DNA from: Amycolatopsis sp. CA-230715
Lineage (GTDB): Bacteria; Actinomycetota; Actinomycetes; Mycobacteriales; Pseudonocardiaceae
Assembly (NCBI RefSeq): GCF_018736145.1
Contig: NZ_CP059997.1
Span: 5,145,501-5,209,500, forward strand
Length of the DNA stretch: 64,000 nucleotides
Reading direction: 5' to 3'
In this document: one piece after another, positions 25,270 through 33,497 of the stretch
Position numbering within the stretch: the first letter of the stretch is position 1
Layout: each line of letters begins with the position of its first letter
Program-made: the position numbers and the translations under genes
Notes under the pieces: model-generated
Seen by the model: the letters and a program-made list of their open reading frames with translations, nothing else
The model's database searches: none
What the model was told of the DNA's origin: nothing

Positions 25270-25913
25270 AAGCTCTCCAGTAGCGATTCGGCGACCGCGA
25301 AATCGAACGCCGAGATGACTTCGAGTGCGTTCGGATGCCCCTCGACGAGGCGCACGGAATCGCCGAACGCCGCGAGTGGATCCGGGGTGTCCACGACCGC
25401 GCGGAGTGCTTCCGCGGCGTAGCCCTGGGGTGACTGGATCGCCCGCAGGTACGCGCGGTCCTCGGTGGCCGTGAGCACGCCGTCTTCGACGATCTTGACC
25501 GTGTCGGTCACCGCGGCGGCGGGGACGGCGGCCCGCGCGCCCGCCCGTACCGCCTCGACGACCGCGGTCACGAGCGAGGGCGGGGTCAACGCGCGCTTGG
25601 CGTCGTGGACGAGCACGATCGCCGATTCTTCCGGCCGCGCGTCGAATGCGCGCCGCAATGGCGAAACACCGGGAAGGTCCTCGAGTACGAGGCAATAGCG
25701 TTTTCGAGAGGGCCCTTCCGGGAAAGGAAGGGCGTTTTCGTAGGCACCAACGCGCCGCGCGGGGGCGGTCACGATCACCAGATCCACGCACTGGGAATCG
25801 AGCAGCCCGCGCACGGCGCGCGTCAGCAGTGGCTCACCCTTGACGGGGGTCAGTACGCCGGGATCCTCGGAACCGTCGGTCGGCACGAGGGCGACCACAC
25901 TCGACTCGGTCAT
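25266..25913 (-). CDS. ispD: IspD-like protein, highly divergent in the CTP-binding site
   Basis: 215 aa. Position (between carD and ispF), length and C-terminal fold are those of 4-diphosphocytidyl-2C-methylerythritol synthase. HDAKRALTPPSL, VTDTVK and EDRAYLRAIQSPQGY correspond to HDAARP, the Thr and the R-x-x-L-x-x-x-Q-T-P-Q block. However, the N-terminal nucleotide loop (normally AAGxGxRxG...PK) reads VPTDGSEDPGVLTPVKGEPLL, with no Arg or Lys at the expected places, and the C-terminal Lys segment (IKIT) reads LEVIS. A 25706-25733 hairpin-rich stretch lies in a variable part. It may be inactive, altered, or rescued by another copy. Confidence 0.8.
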   Translation of the reverse strand: MTESSVVALVPTDGSEDPGVLTPVKGEPLLTRAVRGLLDSQCVDLVIVTAPARRVGAYENALPFPEGPSRKRYCLVLEDLPGVSPLRRAFDARPEESAIVLVHDAKRALTPPSLVTAVVEAVRAGARAAVPAAAVTDTVKIVEDGVLTATEDRAYLRAIQSPQGYAAEALRAVVDTPDPLAAFGDSVRLVEGHPNALEVISAFDFAVAESLLESL

Positions 25914-25966
25914 CAGGCGCGATCGTGTCCGGCTGAATACGTACTGTTCCTCGGGGTGATTTTCGG

Positions 25967-26458
25967 TCAGACCGCTGCGGTTTCCAGCACTTCGTCGAGC
26001 AACACTTCCGCTTTGCCTTCGTCGGTGCCCTCGGCGAGCGCCAGTTCGCTCACCAGAATCTGCCGCGCCTTGGCCAGCATGCGCTTCTCGCCGGCCGAAA
26101 GGCCGCGATCCTTCTCTCGCCGCCAGAGGTCTCGCACCACTTCGGCCACCTTGTTCACATCGCCGGAGGCGAGCTTCTCGAGGTTGGCCTTGTACCGACG
26201 AGACCAGTTCGTGGGCTCTTCGGTGTGGGGAGCGCGCAGCACGTCGAAAACGCGGTTCAAACCATCCTGGCCAACGACATCGCGCACGCCGACGATCTCG
26301 GCGTTGTCTGCTGGCACGCGAACCGTGAGATCCCCTTGCGCGACCTTGAGGACGAGGTACTTCTTCTCCTCGCCCTTGATCACACGGGTCTCGATCGCTT
26401 CAATGAGTGCGGCACCGTGGTGCGGGTAGACGACGGTCTCTCCGACCTTGAAAACCAT
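25967..26458 (-). CDS. carD: CarD family RNA polymerase-binding regulator
   Basis: 163 aa. The N-terminal RNAP-interaction domain (VGETVVYPHHGAALIEAIE, with KKYLVLKV) is followed by a helical DNA-binding domain with NWSRRYKANLEKLASGD and the conserved Trp in VRDLWRREKDRGLS. It stabilises open complexes at rRNA and housekeeping promoters in actinobacteria. Monocistronic or first gene of the ispD-ispF set; divergent from the lipoprotein gene. Confidence 0.95.
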   Translation of the reverse strand: MVFKVGETVVYPHHGAALIEAIETRVIKGEEKKYLVLKVAQGDLTVRVPADNAEIVGVRDVVGQDGLNRVFDVLRAPHTEEPTNWSRRYKANLEKLASGDVNKVAEVVRDLWRREKDRGLSAGEKRMLAKARQILVSELALAEGTDEGKAEVLLDEVLETAAV

Positions 26459-26744
26459 GTGTCCTCTGCCCCTTTCGCTGCGTCCATCCTATCACGGCGT
26501 GCCGAGGGGCACCTAGCGCCCCGCATCCGTCCTCGCAGGTCAGCGGCCTGATGGTGGCACGGGCGGGGGTTGACAAACGTGCATTTCCCATGCTCATGCA
26601 GGTGAGGCGCGAGCCATCGGGCCGCGCTCCGGCGATTCCACAGTGGACGGTTGGGTGCCCGCTGCCGGACCAGGTTCTCCGGTGCCGGCGGGGCCGGGCT
26701 ACCCTTCGCGTGGACAAGGCACGCCCTAGGAGGGACGGAAGACC
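26459..26744. promoter_or_regulatory. Divergent promoter region between carD and the lipoprotein gene
   Basis: 286 bases without a gene. It must hold promoters for carD (minus) and the lipoprotein gene (plus). A TTGACA hexamer is at 26571-26576 on the plus strand but no convincing -10 follows at 17 bases. A TACCCT about 40 bases before the lipoprotein ATG could be a -10. A TCCACAGTGGA palindrome, recurrent in this window, is at 26637-26647. Confidence 0.4.
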
Positions 26745-27389
26745 GTGAGGCTGCAGAAACGTCGCATGCTCGGGGCCACCGTGCTCGGTTTCGGTGCCGT
26801 CATGGCGATCGCGGGATGCGGCGCCGGGCAGATCACCCAGACCGACACCCAGCAGGCCGCGGTGAACGGCGCCTACGCACAGGTCGGCGGGCTGTCCATC
26901 CGGGATGCCGCGGTGGTCAACCGCGACCAGTGCGAGCAGGCCTACCCCCAGGGCAGCTCCGCGCCGCTGAGCCTGCGCGTGATCAACCAGGGGCCGAAGG
27001 ACGACGTCCTCGAGTCGGTGACCTCGAACCTCTCCGCCGGTGGCGTCATCGGCGGGTCGAAGACGATCGTCGCGTCGCACACGCTCGTGCTCGGGCCCGC
27101 GCAGGCGGCGGGTGACGAACAGGCCGAGAAGCCCGCTTCATCCTCGGCGCCGTCTTCCGGTGCGCCGTCGTCGTCCCAGCCGTCGGCCGAGCCGACCCCG
27201 ACCAAGGTCGGCGAGGGCACGGTGACCCTCGAAGGGCTCAAGACCGCGATCTGGCCCGGCCAGACCGTCAAGGTCACGTTCACCTTCCGCGACGCGGGAG
27301 CGGTGACCGTCGACGTGCCGATGGCGGCGCCGAAGCAGGAGCACAACTGCCGCCCCGAGGCGAAACACGACCAGCCCGCGCACGAATGA
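26745..27389 (+). CDS. LpqE-like lipoprotein
   Basis: 214 aa. A basic N-terminus, a hydrophobic stretch and the lipobox IAGC (Cys about 25) mark an exported lipoprotein. The mature part has an immunoglobulin-like beta domain split by a Ser/Pro/Ala-rich linker (about residues 125-155), and two Cys (DQCEQA, EHNCRP). In mycobacteria the gene between carD and radA is lpqE, and the placement here is identical. The function is unknown. GGAGG lies upstream of the ATG; radA follows after 35 bases. Confidence 0.82.
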   Translation: MRLQKRRMLGATVLGFGAVMAIAGCGAGQITQTDTQQAAVNGAYAQVGGLSIRDAAVVNRDQCEQAYPQGSSAPLSLRVINQGPKDDVLESVTSNLSAGGVIGGSKTIVASHTLVLGPAQAAGDEQAEKPASSSAPSSGAPSSSQPSAEPTPTKVGEGTVTLEGLKTAIWPGQTVKVTFTFRDAGAVTVDVPMAAPKQEHNCRPEAKHDQPAHE

Positions 27390-27424
27390 CCGGGATTGTC
27401 GGTGCCCGCCGCTAGCCTGGCATC

Positions 27425-28786
27425 GTGGTCAAGAAGGGCATCGGCTTCCGCTGTGGCGAGTGCGGGTACGAACCCGCCAAGTGGGTTGGCCGCTGCCCGG
27501 AATGCCAGGCGTGGGGCACCATCGAGGAGCGCGGTGACGCTCGCCCGCCGATAGCCAGGGTCGCCGCGGGCGCGCCGAGCGCTCCCGCGCGCCCCATCGC
27601 GGAGGTCGACGTCGAAGCCGCGCGGGCGCGGCACACCGGCGTCTCCGAGTTGGATAGGGTGCTCGGCGGCGGGCTGGTCCCCGGCGCGGTGGTGCTGCTC
27701 GCGGGCGAACCGGGGGTCGGCAAGTCGACGCTTCTGCTGGAGGTCGCCTACCAGTGGGCGGTCGGCGGCACCGCGGGCCCGTCGTTGTACGTCACCGGCG
27801 AGGAGTCCGCTGGTCAGGTCCGGCTGCGCGCGGAGCGCACCGGGAACCTCAACCGCGGGATGTACCTCGCCGCGGAGAGCGATCTTTCCGCGGTGCTCGG
27901 CCACGTCGACGCGGTGAAACCGGGCGTGCTGATCGTCGACTCGGTGCAGACCATGTCCTCGCCGCAGGTGGACGGCGCGCCCGGCGGGGTCACCCAGGTC
28001 CGCGCGGTCACGGCGGGCCTGGTCGCGCTCGCGAAGGAGCGCGGCCTGCCGATCGTGCTCGTCGGGCACGTCACGAAGGACGGTTCGGTGGCGGGGCCGC
28101 GCGTGCTCGAACACCTCGTGGACGTCGTGCTGCAGTTCGAGGGTGATCGGCATTCCACGCTCCGGATGCTGCGCGGGGTGAAGAACCGGTTCGGCGCGGC
28201 GGACGAGATCGGCTGCTTCGAACTCGTCGAGGACGGCATCGTCGGGGTGCCCGACCCGTCCGGCCTGTTCATGAACACCGGCGCCGATCCGGTGCCGGGC
28301 ACGGCGATAACCGTTGCGGTGGAAGGGAAACGCCCGCTGCTCGGCGAGGTGCAGGCGCTGGTGTCGAAATCGCACATGCCGCAGCCGCGGCGCGCGGTGA
28401 GCGGGCTGGATTCCGCGCGCGTCAACATGGTGCTGGCGGTGCTGGAGAAGCGCGCCGAGGTGAAGCTGAGCGAGATGGACGTCTACGCGGCCACGGTGGG
28501 CGGGATGAAGATCACCGAGCCGGCGATCGATCTCGCGCTGGTGCTCGCGGTCGCGTCCTCGGCGGAGGACGTCGCGCTGTCGTCGAAGCTCGTGACCGTC
28601 GGCGAAGTCGGGCTGGCGGGTGAGATCCGGCGGGTGTCCGGCACCGGCAGGCGGATCGCCGAAGCCGCCCGCCTCGGGTTCACGCACGCGCTGGTGCCGC
28701 CGGACTCCGGGAAGCTGCCGGACGGGATCCGGGTGCTCGAGGTGAGCAACGTCGGACTCGCGCTCGCCGCGGCAAGGAAGGCGTGA
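27425..28786 (+). CDS. radA: DNA repair protein RadA
   Basis: 453 aa, normal length. An N-terminal C4 zinc finger (FRCGECGY type: CGECGYEPAKWVGRCPECQ), RecA-like core with Walker A AGEPGVGKST, the RadA-specific KNRFG motif, and a C-terminal Lon-like domain (TVGGMKITEPAIDLALVLAV). It drives branch migration of recombination intermediates. In mycobacteria disA follows radA; here the next gene is an unrelated minus-strand gene. Confidence 0.96.
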   Translation: MVKKGIGFRCGECGYEPAKWVGRCPECQAWGTIEERGDARPPIARVAAGAPSAPARPIAEVDVEAARARHTGVSELDRVLGGGLVPGAVVLLAGEPGVGKSTLLLEVAYQWAVGGTAGPSLYVTGEESAGQVRLRAERTGNLNRGMYLAAESDLSAVLGHVDAVKPGVLIVDSVQTMSSPQVDGAPGGVTQVRAVTAGLVALAKERGLPIVLVGHVTKDGSVAGPRVLEHLVDVVLQFEGDRHSTLRMLRGVKNRFGAADEIGCFELVEDGIVGVPDPSGLFMNTGADPVPGTAITVAVEGKRPLLGEVQALVSKSHMPQPRRAVSGLDSARVNMVLAVLEKRAEVKLSEMDVYAATVGGMKITEPAIDLALVLAVASSAEDVALSSKLVTVGEVGLAGEIRRVSGTGRRIAEAARLGFTHALVPPDSGKLPDGIRVLEVSNVGLALAAARKA

Positions 28787-28799
28787 CGGCCAGATCCCG

Positions 28800-29879
28800 C
28801 TACTTCGCGGGTTTCTCCCCGTGCTTCGCGCTCACGCCGTAGGTCAGCACGGATTCGTCGATGACCGTTCCCGATTTCAGGTCGCCCGAGATGTTGTTGT
28901 CGTCGGGAACATCCTTGAGAGCAGTCTTCTTGGTGCCGATCAGGTGCCCGGTTCGGGGGTCGACGATCAGGGCGAACAGTTCGGTCGACGTGGCTAGGCT
29001 GAACTCGGTGCCGGTGCGGCCGTCCGGAAGAGCGGCGTCCGTGTTGATCGTGACCTGTGGCAGAAGTGCGAGAGCCTGGTATATCCGCGTTCGGATGGAG
29101 GCCGGGTACAAGCCGGTTCCCAGCATCTCGCCTGCCAGCGAGAACACACCGGACTCGGCCTCGCTGATCGGTAGTGAATGCCGCAGGGTATCGAGGAGGC
29201 CTTGGGCGGTGTGCGGCAACGAGTCCAGGATCGCGCGGCGCGGTGACAGCCACCGCCACGGGTACACGTTGTCCGAGTCGCGCCGCAGCGAAGGTGCGCA
29301 GTAGTAGAAGGCGTCGGCCGCGGGTCCGGCGGGTGGCGGGGTGAGGCCGTAGTTCCCGGCAGCCTGGGCGGTACCGGAAATCCACTGGAGGCGACCGGTC
29401 ATCGTCTGTGTCTGACCGAAGTCGGAGGCGCCGAAGCCCGGCGACCAGATTTCGGACAGGCACTCGGAGCGGTAGGCGATGGGCGTGCCCTTGGCGTTGA
29501 TCCGCTTCCAGTGGCGGTCCGCGACGTAGAGGTACTGCCCCCCGGCCAGCACCGGATCGGTCGCGTGGATGCCGTCGAGCGCGGATTGCCTGCTCGCCAC
29601 GGGGGTGCTTTCTTCACCTCGCACGGCGATCACGGTCGTCCCGGTCACCAGTGCCAGCGCGGTGACCGCGGCTGCCACCGGCCACCAGCGGCGCGTGCCA
29701 CGCTTGCTGAGCGCTGCCACGGGAAGCAGGTGCGCTCCCGAGGGTTCGACGGTACGCAGGAGCGTCGTCCTGGTGTCGTTGAACCGGCTCTCGTCGCGGT
29801 CGATTTCGTTGTGCAGTGCGGAAAGCGCTTCGTCCAAATCGGACTCGGACCAGAGTCGGCGCGGGGCGTCGTCAGTCAT
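28800..29879 (-). CDS. CU044_5270-type membrane-anchored protein (putative anti-sigma partner)
   Basis: 359 aa. The cytoplasmic N-terminus (about residues 1-65) is followed by one membrane segment (WWPVAAAVTALALVTGTTVIAV) and a large outside domain with aromatic-rich motifs. The family is regularly encoded just after an ECF sigma factor gene in actinomycetes, and here the start overlaps the sigma stop by 8 bases. That suggests it controls the sigma factor from the membrane (inference). There is no classical anti-sigma zinc motif. The start was placed at 29879 because the upstream open frame is a shadow of the sigma gene. Confidence 0.78.
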   Translation of the reverse strand: MTDDAPRRLWSESDLDEALSALHNEIDRDESRFNDTRTTLLRTVEPSGAHLLPVAALSKRGTRRWWPVAAAVTALALVTGTTVIAVRGEESTPVASRQSALDGIHATDPVLAGGQYLYVADRHWKRINAKGTPIAYRSECLSEIWSPGFGASDFGQTQTMTGRLQWISGTAQAAGNYGLTPPPAGPAADAFYYCAPSLRRDSDNVYPWRWLSPRRAILDSLPHTAQGLLDTLRHSLPISEAESGVFSLAGEMLGTGLYPASIRTRIYQALALLPQVTINTDAALPDGRTGTEFSLATSTELFALIVDPRTGHLIGTKKTALKDVPDDNNISGDLKSGTVIDESVLTYGVSAKHGEKPAK

Positions 29880-30471
29880 CGAGGTCACCTCCCTTCGGTG
29901 CCCTGGCGCGGAGTTGCCGTCGTACCCGGTGCAGGCGCGATCTGACCGTCCCTTGGGGAATGCCGAGTGCTTCGGCGGCTTCCGCGGGTTCGAGCCCCGC
30001 CCACGAAACCAGGAGCAGGGTGTCGCGGTCGGCTTCGCTGAGATCCGCGAGCGCGCCGGCGAGCAAGGCCGCCTTCCGCTGCGCGTCGACCGCGTCGGGC
30101 ACGTGCGAATCCGGCCCGCGTGCCACGCGCTCATCCCGTCCCGCGAGCCGTGCGGTCGCGTTCAGCCCGCGAACTTCCGTCCGGACGTGATGGCGGAGGA
30201 GGTTGGTGGCGATCCCGTAGAGCCACGCGCGGAACGTCCCGGCGTCGGGGCAGTAGGCCGTGCGCTGGCGCAGCGCGGTCAGGAACGTCTCGCCGACCAG
30301 GTCGTGCGCGGTCTCGGTGCCGACTCGCCGGGCGAGGTAGCGGTGCAACGGCGCGGCGTGCCGGTCGAAGAGCAGGCCGAAGACCGGCGCGGGGTCTCCC
30401 GAGGTCAGATCGGGCCGGTCCAGCCCCATGACCGGCACCGCCGGATCGGACGCGTCGGTCATCGGCTGCAT
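29872..30471 (-). CDS. ECF RNA polymerase sigma factor
   Basis: 199 aa. Region 2 is PVFGLLFDRHAAPLHRYLARRVGTETAHDLVGETFLTAL with FRAWLYGIATNLLRHH. Region 4 is LADLSEADRDTLLLVSWAGLEPAEAAEALGIPQGTVRSRLHRVRRQL. These are described by key residues only: DLVGETF and GTVRSRLHR. The start at 30471 is one of two nearby ATGs (the other at 30462); the frame runs further upstream without family sequence. It is co-translated with the membrane protein gene downstream. The AT-rich gap 30472-30617 is its divergent promoter region. Confidence 0.85.
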   Translation of the reverse strand: MQPMTDASDPAVPVMGLDRPDLTSGDPAPVFGLLFDRHAAPLHRYLARRVGTETAHDLVGETFLTALRQRTAYCPDAGTFRAWLYGIATNLLRHHVRTEVRGLNATARLAGRDERVARGPDSHVPDAVDAQRKAALLAGALADLSEADRDTLLLVSWAGLEPAEAAEALGIPQGTVRSRLHRVRRQLRARAPKGGDLDD

Positions 30472-30617
30472 GTGGGGGTCTTTCCCGATGCGCGCCGCGG
30501 CGTTCACGCGTTTGGCGTCGCTGGTACGGATTCGCACCAGGTTAGACCGTTCGGCGGATAGTGCAGAAATTCCGAAATGACTAGAAAGTCGGTAAGTAAT
30601 TAACACTGGAGGGGTTC

Positions 30618-31217
30618 ATGATTCGGAAGCTCGCGTTGGTGACCGCTGCGGTACTGGCCGCGGGGACGTTGGTGCTGCCAGCCGCGGCGACCGCCGCTCC
30701 TGCCGCGGTGAAGACGCTGAACGTCGACTACCAGGTGCAGGTCACCGGGTACTACTGCGGCCCGGCCGCGACCAGGATCGCGTTGTCCGCGCGCACCCAG
30801 AACCTGCCGAGTCAGGACGATCTCGCGGCCCAGCTCGGCACCACCGAGAACGGCACCGACCACATCAGCCAGGTGGTGACCGTGCTCAACAACGACCTCG
30901 GGACGTCCTGGTACGAGACGAAGGAGATGCCGAACGACCCGCCGAGCCCCGAGCAGAAGGACCTGCTCTGGAACGACATCGTGAAGGACATCGACAACGG
31001 GTACGCGCTCGTCGCGAACATCGTGGCGCCGCCGAACAACCACCCGCCGGGCTACCCGAACGAGACGATCTACCACTACTTCACGGTGATCGGCTACGAC
31101 ACCGACGCCCGCACCGTCCAGATCGCCGACCCGGCGAACTTCGGCGGAAACCAGATCTACTGGCTCGGCTTCGACCAGCTCGCCTCCCTCATCCCCCCGA
31201 AGGGCTACGCCGCCTGA
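30618..31217 (+). CDS. Secreted C39-like peptidase domain protein
   Basis: 199 aa. A signal peptide ends about residue 28 (LVLPAAATAAPA). The papain-like C39 fold is suggested by GYYCGPAATR (Cys about 52, oxyanion Gln region VQVTG just before), YHYFTVIGYD (His) and VQIADPANF (Asp). Such stand-alone secreted C39-like proteins are frequent in actinomycetes; substrates are unknown. GGAGGGG upstream of the ATG gives a strong start. The stop codon lies inside the first arm of a perfect palindrome. Confidence 0.82.
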   Translation: MIRKLALVTAAVLAAGTLVLPAAATAAPAAVKTLNVDYQVQVTGYYCGPAATRIALSARTQNLPSQDDLAAQLGTTENGTDHISQVVTVLNNDLGTSWYETKEMPNDPPSPEQKDLLWNDIVKDIDNGYALVANIVAPPNNHPPGYPNETIYHYFTVIGYDTDARTVQIADPANFGGNQIYWLGFDQLASLIPPKGYAA

Positions 31218-31302
31218 GCGCGTTTAGCGGGCTAAACGCGCTCAGCGCCCACCCCCTCGTTCTTCCTTGGGCCGGGCGCGTTTAGCCCGCTAACTGCAGG
31301 CA
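31214..31302. repeat. Paired palindromic elements (centres 58 bp apart)
   Basis: Copy one (31214-31245) has perfect 15-base arms (first arm CTGAGCGCGTTTAGC) around GG, centre 31229.5, and includes the TGA of the C39 gene. Copy two (centre 31287.5) has a normal left half GCGCGTTTAGC but a changed right half GCTAACTGCAGGCAGG, the same hybrid seen at 50322-50350. The unit lies between two convergent genes. The centre spacing of 58 bp is identical to the pair at 55557-55634. Confidence 0.85.
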
Positions 31303-31309
31303 GGCGCGG

Positions 31310-31870
31310 TCAGCCGGCGATCAGGCACGCCACGGCCGCCACGATCGACGCGCGCCTGCGTGCCAGCAGTGCGTCGTCCCGCTTCGGGGCCGACAGCTCG
31401 AAGCTGCCGGTCGTCGACAAGTGGATCACCAGGGTCAGCAGGTCCTCGGCGTCGAAGCGGGTGGGCAGGGTGCCGTCGTTCTGTGCTTCGCGGATCGCCG
31501 CGACCTTGTGCGCGGTCGACTTGGCCAGCATCGCGGGCGGCTCTTCGCGGCCGCCGCGTTCGAGCGCGTACCAGGTCGCGAGGCGCAGCGCTTCCGGATG
31601 CGCGTGGTAGCGGTCGAAGAGCTTGCCCGCGTAGCGGGGCAGGTCGGCGGCGTCGATCGGGACCTCAGTGACGGTGCCGGTCACGATCGCGTCGAAAACG
31701 GCGTCGAAGAGCTGGTCCTTGTTGCCGAAGTACGAGTAGATCATCGCCTTGTTGCAGCCGGCGCCGGCCGCGATCCGGTCGACCCTGGCGCCGGCGATGC
31801 CGTACGCGGAGAACTCCGCCGTCGCCGCCTCGAGCAGTTTCCGGCGGGTTGCCTGCGCGTCTCGGGCCAT
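31310..31870 (-). CDS. TetR family transcriptional regulator
   Basis: 186 aa. The N-terminal helix-turn-helix (TRRKLLEAATAEFSAYGIAGARVDRIAAGAGCNKAMIYSYFGNKDQLFDAVF region) is intact; recognition helix NKAMIYSYF. The C-terminal ligand domain is not recognisable to a subfamily. It faces a decayed acetyltransferase gene on the other strand, so its original target may have been lost. The divergent gap is only 31 bases. Confidence 0.88.
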   Translation of the reverse strand: MARDAQATRRKLLEAATAEFSAYGIAGARVDRIAAGAGCNKAMIYSYFGNKDQLFDAVFDAIVTGTVTEVPIDAADLPRYAGKLFDRYHAHPEALRLATWYALERGGREEPPAMLAKSTAHKVAAIREAQNDGTLPTRFDAEDLLTLVIHLSTTGSFELSAPKRDDALLARRRASIVAAVACLIAG

Positions 31871-31901
31871 GCCGCCATGGTAGACGACTAACTAGTTGGT
31901 T

Positions 31902-32213
31902 GAGCTGTCCCCGCTGCAGCTGTACCAGTACGACTTCTCCGAGTCCTGGAGTCTGGCCGCGAGCCGTGGTTCATCACCGTCGAAGGCAGGCTGGCCGGTT
32001 TCGCACTGGTGCGCCAGGACGTCTTGACCACGACGGTTCGCGGAATCTGGGCGAGTTCTTCGTGGTGAGGAAATACCGCAGGCGCGGCGTCGCCACCGTG
32101 GCCGCGCGCCTGCTGTTCGGCAGGCACCCGGGAGCCTGGACGCTGGCGCTCGACGAGGACAACCCCGGTGCCGCGGCGTTCTGGCCCGCCCTGATCGAGT
32201 CGGTGGCCGAACC
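31902..32213 (+). pseudogene. GNAT acetyltransferase pseudogene
   Basis: Coding similarity runs through three frames in order: ELSPLQLYQYDFSE (frame of 31902), then REPWFITVEGRLAGFALVRQD (frame of 31961), then HDGSRNLGEFFVVRKYRRRG and ATVAARLLFGRHPGAW (frame of 32029). The last has the GNAT acetyl-CoA motif R-x-x-G-V/A. A segment between the first two parts is missing, and there is no start codon. At least one deletion and one more frameshift are needed, so it cannot give an active enzyme. Confidence 0.75.
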
Positions 32214-32273
32214 GGGCACGACGACGCGGTCCGCGCCGACGGCGCCACCCTGGAGGAGATCGCGGACGAGTCC

Positions 32274-32564
32274 GTGGCCAGGCTCGGCGGATCCGTCGGC
32301 GAGGTGAACGTCCTGACCAGGGCGGCCGCCGGTACCGAGGAGGCGCCGAGCTACACGCAGACTCTGCGGGTGGCCGCCGAGCTGGACGGCGCCCACCGCG
32401 AGCTCATCCAGTGCCAGGTGTACCTGGAGATGCGGGACGACGATCTGCCCGCTAAACGCGCTGTGGTGGAACTCGTGTTGACGAGCACGGTGGAGGGGTT
32501 CGAAGATTTCGTCGGGGAGTTCCAGGAGTTCGTGCGCTCGGTGGTGCCTGCCGACGCCGGGTGA
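32274..32564 (+). CDS. Hypothetical protein, probably 5'-truncated
   Basis: 96 aa from a GTG; the coding-like frame continues upstream (HDDAVRADGATLEEIADES) to about 32217, where it meets the acetyltransferase remnant, so the true N-terminus seems deleted. Content: VGEVNVLTRAA, SYTQTLRVAAELD, ELIQCQVYLEMRDDD, an alpha/beta pattern. No family recognised. A half palindrome (CCCGCTAAACGCG, 32449-32461) encodes PAKRA within it. It ends 12 bases before the patatin gene. Confidence 0.45.
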   Translation: MARLGGSVGEVNVLTRAAAGTEEAPSYTQTLRVAAELDGAHRELIQCQVYLEMRDDDLPAKRAVVELVLTSTVEGFEDFVGEFQEFVRSVVPADAG

Positions 32565-32576
32565 AGGGGGCGGCCG

Positions 32577-33497
32577 GTGAACCATCCCGTGGTCGAACTG
32601 ATCGCCGATCGGGTGGCCACCGGCAGCAGGCCGGGCGCGCGCACGGACGGCGAGCGGCTCGCGCTGGCGATCGAGGGCGGCAGCAGCCGCGGCACCTATT
32701 CCAGCGGGATGACGCTCGCGATCGAGGAACTGGGCCTGCTCGGCTGCTTCGACGACGTCTACGGCTCGTCGATGGGCGCGCTGAACGGGGCGTGGCTGCT
32801 GTGCGGGCGCGCGGGCCGCGGCATCAGCACGTGGTGGGATCCGGCGGTGATGCGCCGGGTGCTGAACCCGTGGGGGCCGCTGCACGGGCGGCCGGTGGTC
32901 GACACCGACTACCTCGTGCACAGCGTCTACAGCAGGCTCCAGCCGATGGATTTCCCCGCCATACTGGACAATCCGGTCGCCTTCCATCCACTCGGGACGG
33001 ACGCGGACACCGGCGAATCGACCGATCTGCACGAGTTCCTCGAAGACGAGGACACCCTGAAGCGGTCCTTGCGGGCGACGGCGTCCATCCCGATCCTCGC
33101 CGGGCGCCCGATCGAGCTGGGCGGCAGGCGGTTCGTCGACGCGGGTATCGCCGAGCCGCTGCCCTACCGGACGGCGCTGAAGCAGGGCGCCACCCGCGTG
33201 CTGATGTTGCGCACGCGCCGCGCGGACGAGCTCCCGATCCGCCCGCCGCGCCTGTACGACGTGGTGGTGCCGCGGTTCCTGCAGCGCCACGCGCCGGGCG
33301 CGATCGACGCGTGGCGCGCGCAGTACGAGCTGGAGATCTCCGACGAGGACTTTCTCGCGAGCTGGGAAGGTACCGTGCTGACGATCCGGCCGCCGCTGGA
33401 TTCGCCGGATGTCGGCCTGCTCGAACGCGAGCCCGATCTGCTGAAGCGGGCGGTCATGCTCGGCAGGGACGCGGCGCGGACGGCGCTGGCGGCCTGA
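32577..33497 (+). CDS. Patatin-like phospholipase family protein
   Basis: 306 aa. The glycine-rich oxyanion loop is EGGSSRGTYSSG, the nucleophile elbow GSSMGA (Ser about 66), and the catalytic Asp in FVDAGI (about residue 188; DAG instead of the usual DGG/DGA). This is a bacterial patatin acyl hydrolase, cytosolic, with no signal peptide. The GTG start follows AAGGGGGCGG. It ends directly against the stop of the convergent TetR gene (TGATCA), with no space for a terminator. Confidence 0.88.
   Translation: MNHPVVELIADRVATGSRPGARTDGERLALAIEGGSSRGTYSSGMTLAIEELGLLGCFDDVYGSSMGALNGAWLLCGRAGRGISTWWDPAVMRRVLNPWGPLHGRPVVDTDYLVHSVYSRLQPMDFPAILDNPVAFHPLGTDADTGESTDLHEFLEDEDTLKRSLRATASIPILAGRPIELGGRRFVDAGIAEPLPYRTALKQGATRVLMLRTRRADELPIRPPRLYDVVVPRFLQRHAPGAIDAWRAQYELEISDEDFLASWEGTVLTIRPPLDSPDVGLLEREPDLLKRAVMLGRDAARTALAA

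Noticed and set aside
26571..26600. TTGACA as a strong vegetative promoter
   Set aside because: No acceptable -10 box 16-18 bases downstream, and it is 170 bases from the lipoprotein gene start.
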